Below, piece after piece: positions 1 through 12,000 of a stretch of 64,000 nt of DNA. Every line of letters starts with the position of its first letter. Position 1 is the first letter of the stretch. The notes beneath the pieces were generated by a model. The model had not been told where the DNA came from. It worked only from the letters and a program-made list of their open reading frames with translations, and searched no databases. The DNA is from Xiphydria camelus (lineage: Eukaryota; Arthropoda; Insecta; Hymenoptera; Xiphydriidae): assembly GCA_963678675.1 (NCBI GenBank), contig OY783201.1, forward strand, positions 21,073,769-21,137,768. The letters run 5' to 3'. Both the position numbers and the translations under genes were made by a program.

Positions 1-3000
1 AAAAAAAACTAAATAGAAAACCTTTATGCTTCGCATCTTTACCAGGCGTTTTACCAATAAATGTTGATTGTGCCAATACTTGTGCATGGCACTGTCCGTG
101 TGCCATTTTGCAGGATTAAGAAAAAGAATAAAATATCATACCTTTATATTGACTGGAAACTCTGAACCGATTGCCCTGTATCCTTGAAGAGCGTGTATCC
201 AGCAAAGAACAGGCCCCTTATCGTCCGAACTTCCTCTTCCAAATAACTTTCCATCCTTTTCAACGAGAGTAAACGGTTCTGTATCCCAACCATCTTCCTT
301 CAGAGCAGGTTGTACGTCCAAGTGCCCATATATCAAAATTGTTTTCTTCTTGGGATCGGAACCAAGAGATCCAAATAAAACGGGAGGTAAAGGAATTTCT
401 TCGCCACTCGAAAGCTTTTGTTTGCCTATATCGACGAGTTCAGTTTTCGCGCCAAGCTCTTTCAACTTCGTTTCTGTCCACTCAACCATTTTGACAATAT
501 CTCCTCGGTGGTCAGGCCACGAAGAAACAGATTTGATAGCTACTGCATCACGCAGAGCGCTTATATAATCCGTTTTGTGAGCATCAACATGACTGTAAAT
601 AATTATTCGTTAAAATATAAGTTAATTATATAGTGACGGCAAATATTGTATTCCTATTCTTATGATTCATACTATTTCGAATATTGTACATGTGTAGATA
701 CAAAAGAGAAAGAAATGAGACAAAAATTCAAACGGCTATCACTGTAACATTTCCTTCATTAAAACCAATTATCGAGATTATGCAGTTCTGATATTGCTTG
801 TGCGCGCATGCATGCGCCTATTACATGCAACTCAACATACAAATGAGGAGTAACTCAAGAGTGTTACGTTTTCTGAAAACATTATCGACTGGAGCATTAA
901 GGATGAACCGGAGGTACTGTTTGAACAAAAGTTAGTCCAAAGAAGAGTTTTTGGAAATTGTTTCTTTTTCAGTATTTCTACATACTAAAAAATGGTTCAA
1001 TATGAGTCAAACAATGAATATGTATCGTAAGTTACAACTGAAATAATTTTTCCACTGTAAACATGTCTTAAATCGAAATTTTCAATTAAAAATGAATTTT
1101 ACAAAATGCTCGGACTGTACCATCCGCCAACTGTCCGCTGAAAAATGTTAACTAACAAAATTTTGCATTTTTGCAATAAAAATAACTGTGATTTGTTAGC
1201 AGAGTATTATTAACTAATTATCGAAGATATAATTAATTGTTTATTATTTTAAAACTTTTAAAAGTCTCAAACAAAATAAATCATATGAGGGAGGAAATCG
1301 TGGCAACGTAACGTAAAATTTTGTTTGGTAGTCAGGTTGGTAAGACTGGGGCCGCTTTCTTGAACTCGCTCGCATCCCCGCGCGCACGCATCCCAGCGAA
1401 TAGGCTAGGCAAGTATCTCAAATTATTGACGCGCGCGCGACCTCGTGGATAGTCCACGAAACTGGGGTGATAAGTGACCAATCAGGATCAAGTATTCCGT
1501 TGTCTGTAACCCACCACAACGGAATACTTGATCCTGATTGGTCACTTATCACCCCAAAGTTACGAACTGCGACCACCTCGTGGCGCCACTAGAGATACTT
1601 GCCTAGCCTATAGACCAATCAAGATCAAGCATTCCATTGTCCGTAACCTCACCACAACGGAATACTTGATACCGACTGGTCCATTCGCCAAGATGCGCGC
1701 ACGCAAAGACACGAGCGAGTTCGAGAAAGAGGCCCCTGGTAGTATACACGGCAAGCGGTCATAACGTGTTGACAGTTCAGCAGGAAAACCTCACTTTTAC
1801 AATTCGCGTGTGAAGTTTTTCATTAAAAATATCACAAAGATACAGATGGAAAGGAAAACTTGTGAAAAATATCTATTGATATGCATTATTCCGTAATTAA
1901 TTTTATGCATTCATTTTTAGAAATGTTGCCTAAATTTCTTAAATTTTATTTACGTTTCAAATGCGTGATGCGAACCTCGATAAGTTATCGACAGTCGTGA
2001 CGTCATTGGACACGACATTGCCGGATTTAAAGACCTCTTGGCGAGACTGGATACATTTCATGAATAAAAATTGCACATATCTCTAACGAAGTAGTAAGTC
2101 TTGAAAAAAAAGCATTCAAAATATTCCGTAAATATTTATGTTTCAAACTATACAAAATTATAAGAAACTTACTATTCCGTTTTGTGCTATTTTATCATTA
2201 AGTTCGTTTGATTCGACCTTTTCGGCATTACGCCATAAGAGCCCGTGTTAAACTTCAACTTTTAAAATCATTATAACTTTGTTCATATGCAGTGAATCGA
2301 TTTGATATTTGACATGCACTTTACGTGCAACTCAAATAATATAAAAAAAAATTAACAAAGCTCATTTACTATTATATGTAATCACGCAGGTTCATCCTTA
2401 AATGTTTCTAATTAAAAACCAAAATTCTGTGTATATACACGGCGACCACTACTTTCACGAAAACTATTTTTATCAAACATTTTTAATCGTAGGACTGAGT
2501 TCAACGTTTAAACTTTTGAAATTAAGTTTTAAAGAATCCAGATACGGATTTCTTGATCTTATCGTCCTCTGCTTTGAAATCTCCATCGTTCTTGACCTGT
2601 GCACTATGACTTTCGATGTCAGTCTTTTGTTATATACGAGGGTGTATCAAATATAAACAGGATTCATTTTGTAAAAAATTCTAACTTTATTTAATCAAGC
2701 TTAGAAACATATATTATTTTTCTACATAGTCTCCCCGCCCTAGAAATATATTTTTCCCACCGGATTGAAAGCTTTTTTATTCCATCATCGTAGAAACTCT
2801 TCGGACGTGCTTGTAGCCATTGGAGCACAAATTCTTCCACCGCGTCGTTGTCGTCAAAACGTTGACCTCCAAGCACTTCTTTGAAGTGTCCAAAAAGATG
2901 AAAGTCACAAGGGGACAAGTCGGGACTATATGCCGGATATTCCAGCATTTCCTAGCTTAATGCATCCAATTTTTGCCTTGTGGCATTGGCCGCATGAGGC

Positions 3001-6000
3001 CTGGCGTTGTCATGCAAAAGAATGACATTTCTGATCGATTGCTTCTTCCTTTTCCTTCGAAATGACAATTTCGCGGCATCCAGTAATTCACAATAATATT
3101 GCGCATATATCGTGCGTCGATATTGTAGAAAGTCAACGTGAAAAGCACCTTGCCGATCAAAAAACACTGTTGCCATTACCTTGGGCAGCGAGTGCGGCTC
3201 TCGTTCTCGACCTTTTCACGCCCTACAGAAAATTCTTTGTGCCATGCAAATACATGGGTTCTTGACAGGGTGTTGTCCCCGAACTGTGCCTGTAATCGCC
3301 ACAAATTTTCAGTTGGATTCACCCCCTTCTTAGCCAAAAACTTGATTATTGCATTAACTTGATTAATCCACTGCTCCACGGAGTCATGCACTTCTCTCTC
3401 ACTCATGGTTTCTTTTCATACTAAAGGGACTCAAGCGAATTGCGGTTGGTTCTCCTCTACCTAACGGTACAGGCCATCTGCGCATCAACTCCTTCAAGGT
3501 TGCGGACCACTCCGTAAATTAAAAAAAAAAACAAAACGCGTGGCCGCCACGCGTGGAAGAATTAGGTTGGCTGGGCAAAACTGAAGCAGATGGCGCCACC
3601 GAGCCAAAGACCCGCGGGCAAATTAAAACGGTTATAATATATTATTAATGCTGCACTGTTGCAGATTTGACTGTATCTGATGTGACTGGTAAAAAAATTA
3701 TGAAAGTGAAACAGTTAAAGGAATTCAGCGGATCTCCAACTGAGGCGGCAGGTCCTCTTCTCGCGGGAGAAGGACCTGTTTCCGTCGTCTGGTGGTGGCG
3801 ACACCGTCGCTCGTCGTGGATCGGCCGCTATCGCTGGTGGGAAGCGGCTGTGGAGGCTCCACAGCCACCGTTTTATATTAAATTTTTTATTTCAATTCAC
3901 TTCACTACATACAGATTCATAAATTAAAGTTATATTTTCGTTTTTGACTCCTGCAATGCGTACTATACTTTATAAAGTATGCATTGACTCCTGCCATATT
4001 GATATATTTCAAATCAGGCGGTAAATAAGGGCGTTTAGCTCGGTGGCGCCTAAGTTTACTTCCTCGACCACCAGCCAACCTAATTGAAACTTCGATCTGA
4101 TGGGTAGAAAAGAAAACATAACAAGTAATCAACAATAGTAATAAACCATAAACTATCACATACAGAGCACACCGAGCCGAAAGGATTGTCCTTAAATTTT
4201 TTATTGAAATCAATATGAATTTTTTTATGGGCATTAAATGTAGTGTAAGAAATATGAAGTTCATGAGATGTATTTTCAACGACATTGGATCCTCCAGCAA
4301 CTTGAAAATCTTCTGCATTTTTCAGTGTTTTGGACTGGTATTGATCTACATTAGTACCTAGATACATAAATATTTGATTGTGTGAATATTATTCTCTCTC
4401 TCCATTCTCGAGTTCGTTCTGTACTAGTTTTAACTGGTGCCTTCGTTATCGTTGTTTTACACGTTGCCTGTTACGATACTCGTTTGACCATTGTGCTGCT
4501 GTTTTTGCCATAATAATTATAAATTAATACACATACGAAAGAATGTTCAGTGTTCAGTGACGTTTACGAAATTGAAGAAGTTTATAATTTTTTGTTTTAC
4601 TATTTTTCGTTATTTAAAAGTCAATAATATTTATTCAATGTTTATTTATTATATTAACACAAACTACCCAGATAGAAAAGTTCCTCCAGAATTGCGGTAC
4701 AATGCCACGGTAGAAATATCAGGTTTTACCGATACGACGTGCTTCGACAAGGTCTGCATCAAATTTGGCGGTATATTGGCGGCCTTGGCGGCACTGCACT
4801 AATCCTGTGGCACACTTTTCCACATTATTACGGTAGTATAGGGACCGTGCACGAGCTATAGATGGCAGTGTATTCGCCGATGTGTGCACGACCACACGAC
4901 TGAAATAGTTACTATTTGGGAGTAAATTTACAGTGTGACGCTATTAGAGAATTTATAAAAATGATCAAAATTATTAAGTATGGCTTTCGGCCAATCCAAA
5001 ATCATCTCATACGAGGTCAAAATAATGTCAAAGGACGAAAATTATTTGAATCGGGTCATGTACTTAATGTAATAGAGACAGACGACACCGAAAACGGAAA
5101 GATCGTTATAAGCTGTAAAGTTGTAGCTCAAACCAGTGTATCAAATACTTATGATGTAGATTGTGGTAAGTACAGTAAGTTAAGTAAGAGCGTGAACGGC
5201 GTTATTCATAAAAAATTTATTCAACAATGTTCTTTTCCGCATACATACGTTTGACATGTTTCAAGGTAATGCGTAATTATGTTAACTCACCAGCATCAAT
5301 AATCGCTTGGCATCTCCGAGGCATACTATTAACCAAATTTTCGGCGTATTCGCGGGGAAGTGCCTTCCAAATGCGTTGAATTTCTCAGGTTAGCTGCTTC
5401 ACAGTGAAGACACGTTTTTCTCGAAGCTTCTGCTTGAAGTATGTATCCTGAGAAATTCGACGCATTTGGAAAGTACTTCCCCGCGAATACGCCGAAAATT
5501 TAGTGGATAGTATGCCTCGGAGATGCCAAGCGATTATTGATGCTGGTGGGTGATTGGACTCATTATTAACATAATTGCACATTGCCTTGGAATATGTCAA
5601 ACGTATGTATGTAAAAAAAACATTGTTGAATACATTTTTTATGATTAACGCTGTACACGCTCTTACTTAACTTACTGTATATCACATATATATATTATGA
5701 GAATACCGTAGCAGTGGATTAATGCAATTTTTAACTGTATTAATCCACTTTACACGTTTGTGATTCTTCCATGGCAAGTGAACACTACTTGTAGTAAAGG
5801 AATAGCATTTTACTGATGGATTAATATTTCGTACACGATCTGGTGTATTTGAGCAACCTTTGACGCAACAGGTTTTTTTCGAGGATGACATTTTACAAAA
5901 AAAAAATATTTAATTTTAATTAATAAAAAGGAATTTCACTGTAACTGCCCTTTATGCGCTTGTTAAATTCCTCCCCATTACTTTACACAACAGCTTTCAG

Positions 6001-9000
6001 GTGGTGCCCTATTCGCCTTGCACGGTCCCTATAGCTGCACAGCGTTCCGGTAATATACCGTCTTCCTGTACTGACAGTGTACTGGCAGGTACATGCATTT
6101 TGCCTCCAATATGCCGGAATTTAAAATCTCTAGAATGGGCATATTCACAACTTGTTGTACAGCTGTTTAAAGTGCATGAATAAGTTGGCACTTATTTTCA
6201 TACAAGAAGGTTATAAGCCACACAAGTCATCATGGCCACTGTGACTGGAAGGACGTGCAAATGAAAACAGACTGAAAACGAGTTCAATTCAAGTGACAAT
6301 AATCGTGATTTCGACTCAGATCATTCAGTTAAAGACCGGGATTATGTTGAAATAAGCTCAACTTCTGATGATGAATCCTTCAGCGATTTATCGGTAAGTA
6401 AGTTTTATAGTGGCTTATGCCCTTTATGCAGAAATAAAAATGGCTTATGCCCTTCTATAGAAAAAATAACAGAATGCTGTAATATTAATAAATTAAAATT
6501 ATTGTTCACTAAAAATTGAACCTTTTCTTAAAGTTGAGGTTTACTAGTGAAAATAAATCTGAGTTTGCACTGTGCTATAATCATGTTCTTGCAAAAACAA
6601 AGACGATTCTGTAATTTGTGGCTTGTGACCTTTTTTGCATTAAAAATATTTACTAGTCACTGGGTGATTAAAATATTGTTACAGGAGAATGGCAACCAAA
6701 ATTTTGATACTATTCGTTAAGTGCTACCCTTCTAATCGTAGAATATAAAACTATGTTCCTTTTATACCAAAATAAAATACCAAATATAAATATTATATAT
6801 AAATATTATATATATATAATATAAATATAAATATCACATGTATTATTAAATATTATAAATACCAAAAATAGATATTTCTTTTTATTATAAAAAAGTCATA
6901 TGTCACTTGGTTTTTAAATGTTTTTTTCAGGTATGTAAATTATTTTTTTAAATTAAATATTCACTATCAAAAGCACTCCATGCAACTGTTTGTACACACT
7001 TGAAACAAAATCAGTCCGACTTATTTATGATTTCAGGATTTGAATTATATATTCAAATCGAGTTTTCTGAGAATAATGAAAATGTGGCTTATATCCTTTG
7101 TTGCCCCGAGCCCTTCAATTGTAAAGCGTGGGGCGTATACGCATAATTGCGCATTGCCTTGGAACATGCCAAATATATTATATGTATGTGGAAAAAAACA
7201 TTGTTGAATACATTTTTTATGAATAACGCTGTACACGATCTTACTTAACTTACTGTATATAATCTATATATATTATCAGAATACTGTAGCAGTGGAATTA
7301 TGCAATTTTTAACTGCATTTATCCACTTTACACTTTTGTGATTCTTCCATGGCAAGTGAACACTACTTGTAGGAAACGAATAGAATTTTACTGGTGGATT
7401 AATATTTTGTACACGATCTGTTGTATTTGAGCAACCTTTGACGCAATAGGTTTTTTTCGAGTAGGTATGGCATTTTACAAAAAATATTTAATTTTAATTA
7501 ATAAAAAGGAATTTCATAGTAACACAGGTAAAATATCACAAATTTGTTCGCCAAGTGATTCAGCTGCTAAATGACAGCTTGAAAGACTTTGTCTAACCTG
7601 ATCCTTCAAACCAGATACCTCGACAACCAATATTCGACAGTCTACGCCAAAAGTGAATGCTAAGCACGAAAACATCAGTATCCGAACTATTTATAATTAC
7701 TTGTTCAATCAAGTCTAGCACTTCAGATAAACTATTACGTTGGGGCTTGAAGCATTTCGTGGGGTCTTCATATCCACCGGTAATATACAGTTCTGTTTCA
7801 GCATTGATGTTTAAACAACTTGGAGCATACGTGCAAAAAATTGAACAAGCTGTAGTTTGTTTTGAGGACAAGAAAAAAATCTTTGCAGTCGGCCGGGATT
7901 TTGGTTGAAGGACTTGATATAACAATTTGCTTCGGTTTCGTTCCTTTCGATCGTAAAAAAAAAAGCAACATTAATTGTATCTCCCTTTGCAAATGCATCC
8001 ACAATCATTGTCAAAACTTTCCCGCGTAAGTGTACAATTTTGTTATTTCTCAATACTAACACTAGAACTATCGCAGGCAGTCAATTTGACTGGTGCTTTA
8101 TTCTGAGTGCCAGTCGACCCCAATTATCTCGTAACCCGTGAGGTTTTTGTCAAAATTGATAGAATACTTTTTTGTAGAATATATTCCGATCTACAAAAAA
8201 GTTCTACAAATTTAATAATTTTTTATTTTGTATTCTAAAGCTTCTGTAGCAATAAAAGTGCTGAGTTTCCATCATTTCTTGTATGTATTTATTTACCTTT
8301 ACCATAGGGCCACTCAATCTTTACACACACAAATTGTCAGCAACAAAGAAGTTGAAAATTATTTATAATAATAATATAAATAAAAGTAAATATAATAAAT
8401 TTATAATAAATTTTGAATTTGAATAAAAACCTCTTAAATTAAACCTTGAAAAGACTGCCTAATTAAACGATCTCTAGTTATATTATTCGCATTAAAACCA
8501 GCTTGTGCATCTGCTATAGGGCGATTGGGTAACTGCACAAAACAGATAGAGTGCCATCTGTGGCACGCACCAAGCATTAAGCAGATGCCCGTGGTATAAG
8601 CGCTGTTTACACGTTATTTTGGATAATAATTGAAGTGTTTTACCTATGAGATTTAATCAACATGGCCTAAATTATAAGAGAATGTTGATTTCAAAGCATT
8701 CAAATAAATTCTTTCCGTGGAAAATCGTTATCAAAAGGTAAATACAAGCAGCGCCACCAAGCTGGGTTTCTTGGCGAAACTTGGATGTACATTCTCTATA
8801 TGTACATGTGTAACACAAACAACAGCTACGTTTGTGGAAGTACGCTAGAGCCCTATTGCATAGGCAAATGCAAAAGCAAAAGGCAAATAGAGTCAGGACG
8901 GTATGCTATGGAGACTATAGGCGATCAGGTACTGCTGGACACTACCTGCACCTCGATAATTGGCTGTGACAACGTGCAAGCAGCATACACCAACCGTTTC

Positions 9001-12000
9001 AGGAGAAGGTTCCTAGTTTCTGATCGCCTGACTCAGGCCTTAGGGATCTTCCTTCGAAGCATTTGCCGGGCACTGGACGCCGTCGCAGCCAATCTTATAG
9101 GGTTCTTGGGTTAATAACCTACAATCTCTCCAAAACGCCACATAGCCTACCGTCCTATGACCTCCATCTTGAGAATCGCTCTGTACAATATGATTCTCAG
9201 GATGCGAGTCATAGGACGGTGTGCTAAGTAGCACTTTGGAGACTGTAGGCGATCAGACACTGCTGGACACTCCTTGCACCTCGATGATTGGTTGTGACGA
9301 CATGGGTCATTCCATACCAAATCGGACACTTTTTGGAGTAACATTTCGGATTTTGCTCAAATTTGGATATATTGTAGTCTTTGTCGATGTTTAACCGTAT
9401 CTCGAAGGATTTTTCAAAATTTTGAAAATTGTTGATTTTACAGCCACTTGAAAAATAACGCTGCTTTTTTTTCATTAAATTATAATTATCAAACCGGTTG
9501 TCGGCTGAGAATAATCTTTTGGGTACTAAAAGTGAAAGAGTTGAAAAATCAGAGAAAAATTGCATCGATCAAAAAAAAACTTTTTTAAATAATTTTATTT
9601 GCAATTGATTTAAACAAATGACGTATTTTCATAGCTGGCCACTTTTTAAAAATCTGAAAAAAAGCAAGCATATACTTTGATATCCTCTCTTTAACGACAA
9701 ACAAACAAAAATAACGACACTTTAAAATTGACGACACAAAAATTAATTGAAGTTGACGCCGCGTCGGCCTCGCCGCTAGCGTGTCGCCAAGCCAGTCGAA
9801 CCCACCGACCGGTGGCTGGTGGCGGGGCCGACGTGCCAATTCCGACGCGGCGTCAACTTCAATTAATTTTTGTGTCGTCAATTTTAAAGTGTCGTTATTT
9901 TTGTTTGTTTGTCGTTAAGGAGAGGATATCAAAGTATATGCTTGCTTTTTTTCAGATTTTTAAAAAGTGGCGAGCTATGAAAATACGTCATTTGTTTAAA
10001 TCAAGTGCAAATAAAATTATTAAAAATTTTTTTTTTTGATCGATGCAATTTTTCTCTGGTTTTTCAACTCTTTCACTTTTAGTACCCAAAAGATTATTCT
10101 CAGCCGACAACCGGTTTGATAATTATAATTTAATAAAAAAAAAGCAGCGTTATTTTTCAAGTGGCTGTAAAACCAACAATTTTCAAAATTTTGAAAAATC
10201 CTTCGAGATACGGTTAAACATCGACAAAGACTACAATATATCCAAATTTGAGCAAAATCCGAAATGTTACTCCAAAAAGTGTCCGATTTGGTATGGAATG
10301 ACCCACATGCGAGCAGCTTCCACCAACCGGTTTGGGAAAAGGTTCCCAGTGTCTGATCGCCCGACTCAGACACTAGGGATCTTCTGTCAAAGCATTTGCT
10401 AAGCACTACACTCCATCGCACCTAATCGTACACCGTCCTTGGGCCAATAGCGTATAACCTACAGTCCACGAAGCGCTACGCAGCCTACCGTCCTCTGACC
10501 CGCATCCTGAGAATCACTCTGTACAGTGTGTATTCGAGGAAGCTTGAAATAAGAGATACGCGAGTGCGAGAGAGAACATGTGGCACGACCTTTAACTGGA
10601 CAAGTCTAGAGAAATATGCAATAGAAAGACTCTTATGAACTCGCCATATGTTTTCTCTCGCACTCGTGTGTCTCCTATGTCAAGCTTCCTCGAAAACACC
10701 TCGTACAATAAATCTAAATAAAGCTAAGAACCGAAAACTTTATCTTTAGTTCTCATCAGGAAAAAGACTTGAACCTGAACATTATTTTTAAAAATGGCAT
10801 TTTAAAAAGTCACAGACAACAGAATCCGTGGTGCTTGGGAGTATTACTAAGTAGTCTAAACATGATGAGAATTACGGTCTAAATATCATCTCGGTGCTAA
10901 TAAGTCTGGCTGATTGATTTCCTGATAAGATTTGGATCTTTGTCCTATTTAAGGAATACACCAAAATATAGCTTCTGTATGAAAATTTGTGACTATCTGA
11001 TAAGAATGTAAGATAAATTAATAAAAAAGGCGTCAAACATCTTCAAATTTTATATTTATAAACTAAAATCACGTTGCTTGTATGAAAATCATAAGATAAA
11101 TTAAGTTTCTAATTTAATAATAAAACGTTAAGCGTTTTCTCCGTTTTCAAGTTTCTACGAATCTGGTAAAATACAAAGGAAGAATTTAAGGATTATAATA
11201 ACCTTAAGGGGGGGGGGGGGGGGGGGGCGAAACCGTAAATCAATTTTCATTTCAAAATCATCGAATTAGTCAATAATAAAGAAATAAATTCCATGTGCAT
11301 ATGTGATAATACTAATTATAACACTGTGGTAAATAAAAAGATAAACTTCCACTACAAACTATTTATTTCTAAACATTAATATTAACCACCTTCATAAAAA
11401 CTAAGAACTCCGTGCAATTATTATATACTGATGTACTGTTTTGATAAAGAGTGGGAAAAAATCCTAAAAATCATACAAAAATTTGCAACATGTAGGGTCA
11501 ATTGGGGTAAATGTAAACAGGAGTAATTATAAACGCACCTAAAATAAGAAACGCAACAGCATTTAGATTTAAAATATGGCGCGAAAATTACCACTCGAAT
11601 CGTGCCGGCTTCGGTCAAGCTCAGTTACATCCGAAATTTTACTCTTTTTGCTCTTGCTAAACAGTGTTTACATTTGCCCCAGAAATTGTATCCATACAGC
11701 CAATAATTCAACAGAAGTGTGTTTACATTTACCCCTAAAGAATAGAGGTAAATGTAAACACACTTCTGTTGAATATGTATATATTTTTTACCTTAATTTA
11801 ACTTTGAATTACAGAAAACCACCAGTAATTATTAAAGAAGACACTATAAGCTATATGACTGCTAATATTTACATATATAAAATATTGCGCCGAAGTCCAC
11901 AAAAATCTTCAAGCAATTGAAAACATTAAGGAGTCTCTTCAGTACTTTGCGGGCTGAGGTACGCGGGGCGAAACATCAAAGAAACCGACGGTTATTGCCA

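Larger units (their letters stand above)
4839..6031. mobile_element. THAP-type non-autonomous DNA transposon, copy 1
   Basis: The inverted ends are TAGGGACCGTGCA (4839) and TGCACGGTCCCTA (6031), both flanked by TA. It carries two gene starts pointing inward. On the plus strand, 4916-5254 encodes a conserved segment LFESGHVLNVIETDDTENG. On the minus strand, 5682-5891 encodes a THAP-like zinc finger start (CCVKGCSNTPDRV...LPWKNHKRVKWI). Both are cut short. Between them lies an inverted pair of Tc1-transposase C-terminal fragments. Its length of 1193 bp is identical to copy 2 at 21764-22956, which sits in the opposite orientation. Confidence 0.8.

Noticed and set aside
1464..1555. Rho-independent terminator or attenuator
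   Set aside because: The hairpin is a repeated MITE core in a eukaryotic intron, with family members elsewhere in the window.
3917..4318. 133-codon minus-strand ORF
   Set aside because: Overlaps the better-supported Helitron-like frame; the hydrophobic translation comes from A+T-rich sequence.
10043..10402. Recurring ~110-codon ORF ([14 protein letters not shown]...) also at 9224, 31214 and 32040
   Set aside because: It lies in all four arms of the foldback elements and ends on the terminal repeat. Its presence follows from arm identity, and no protein family fits.
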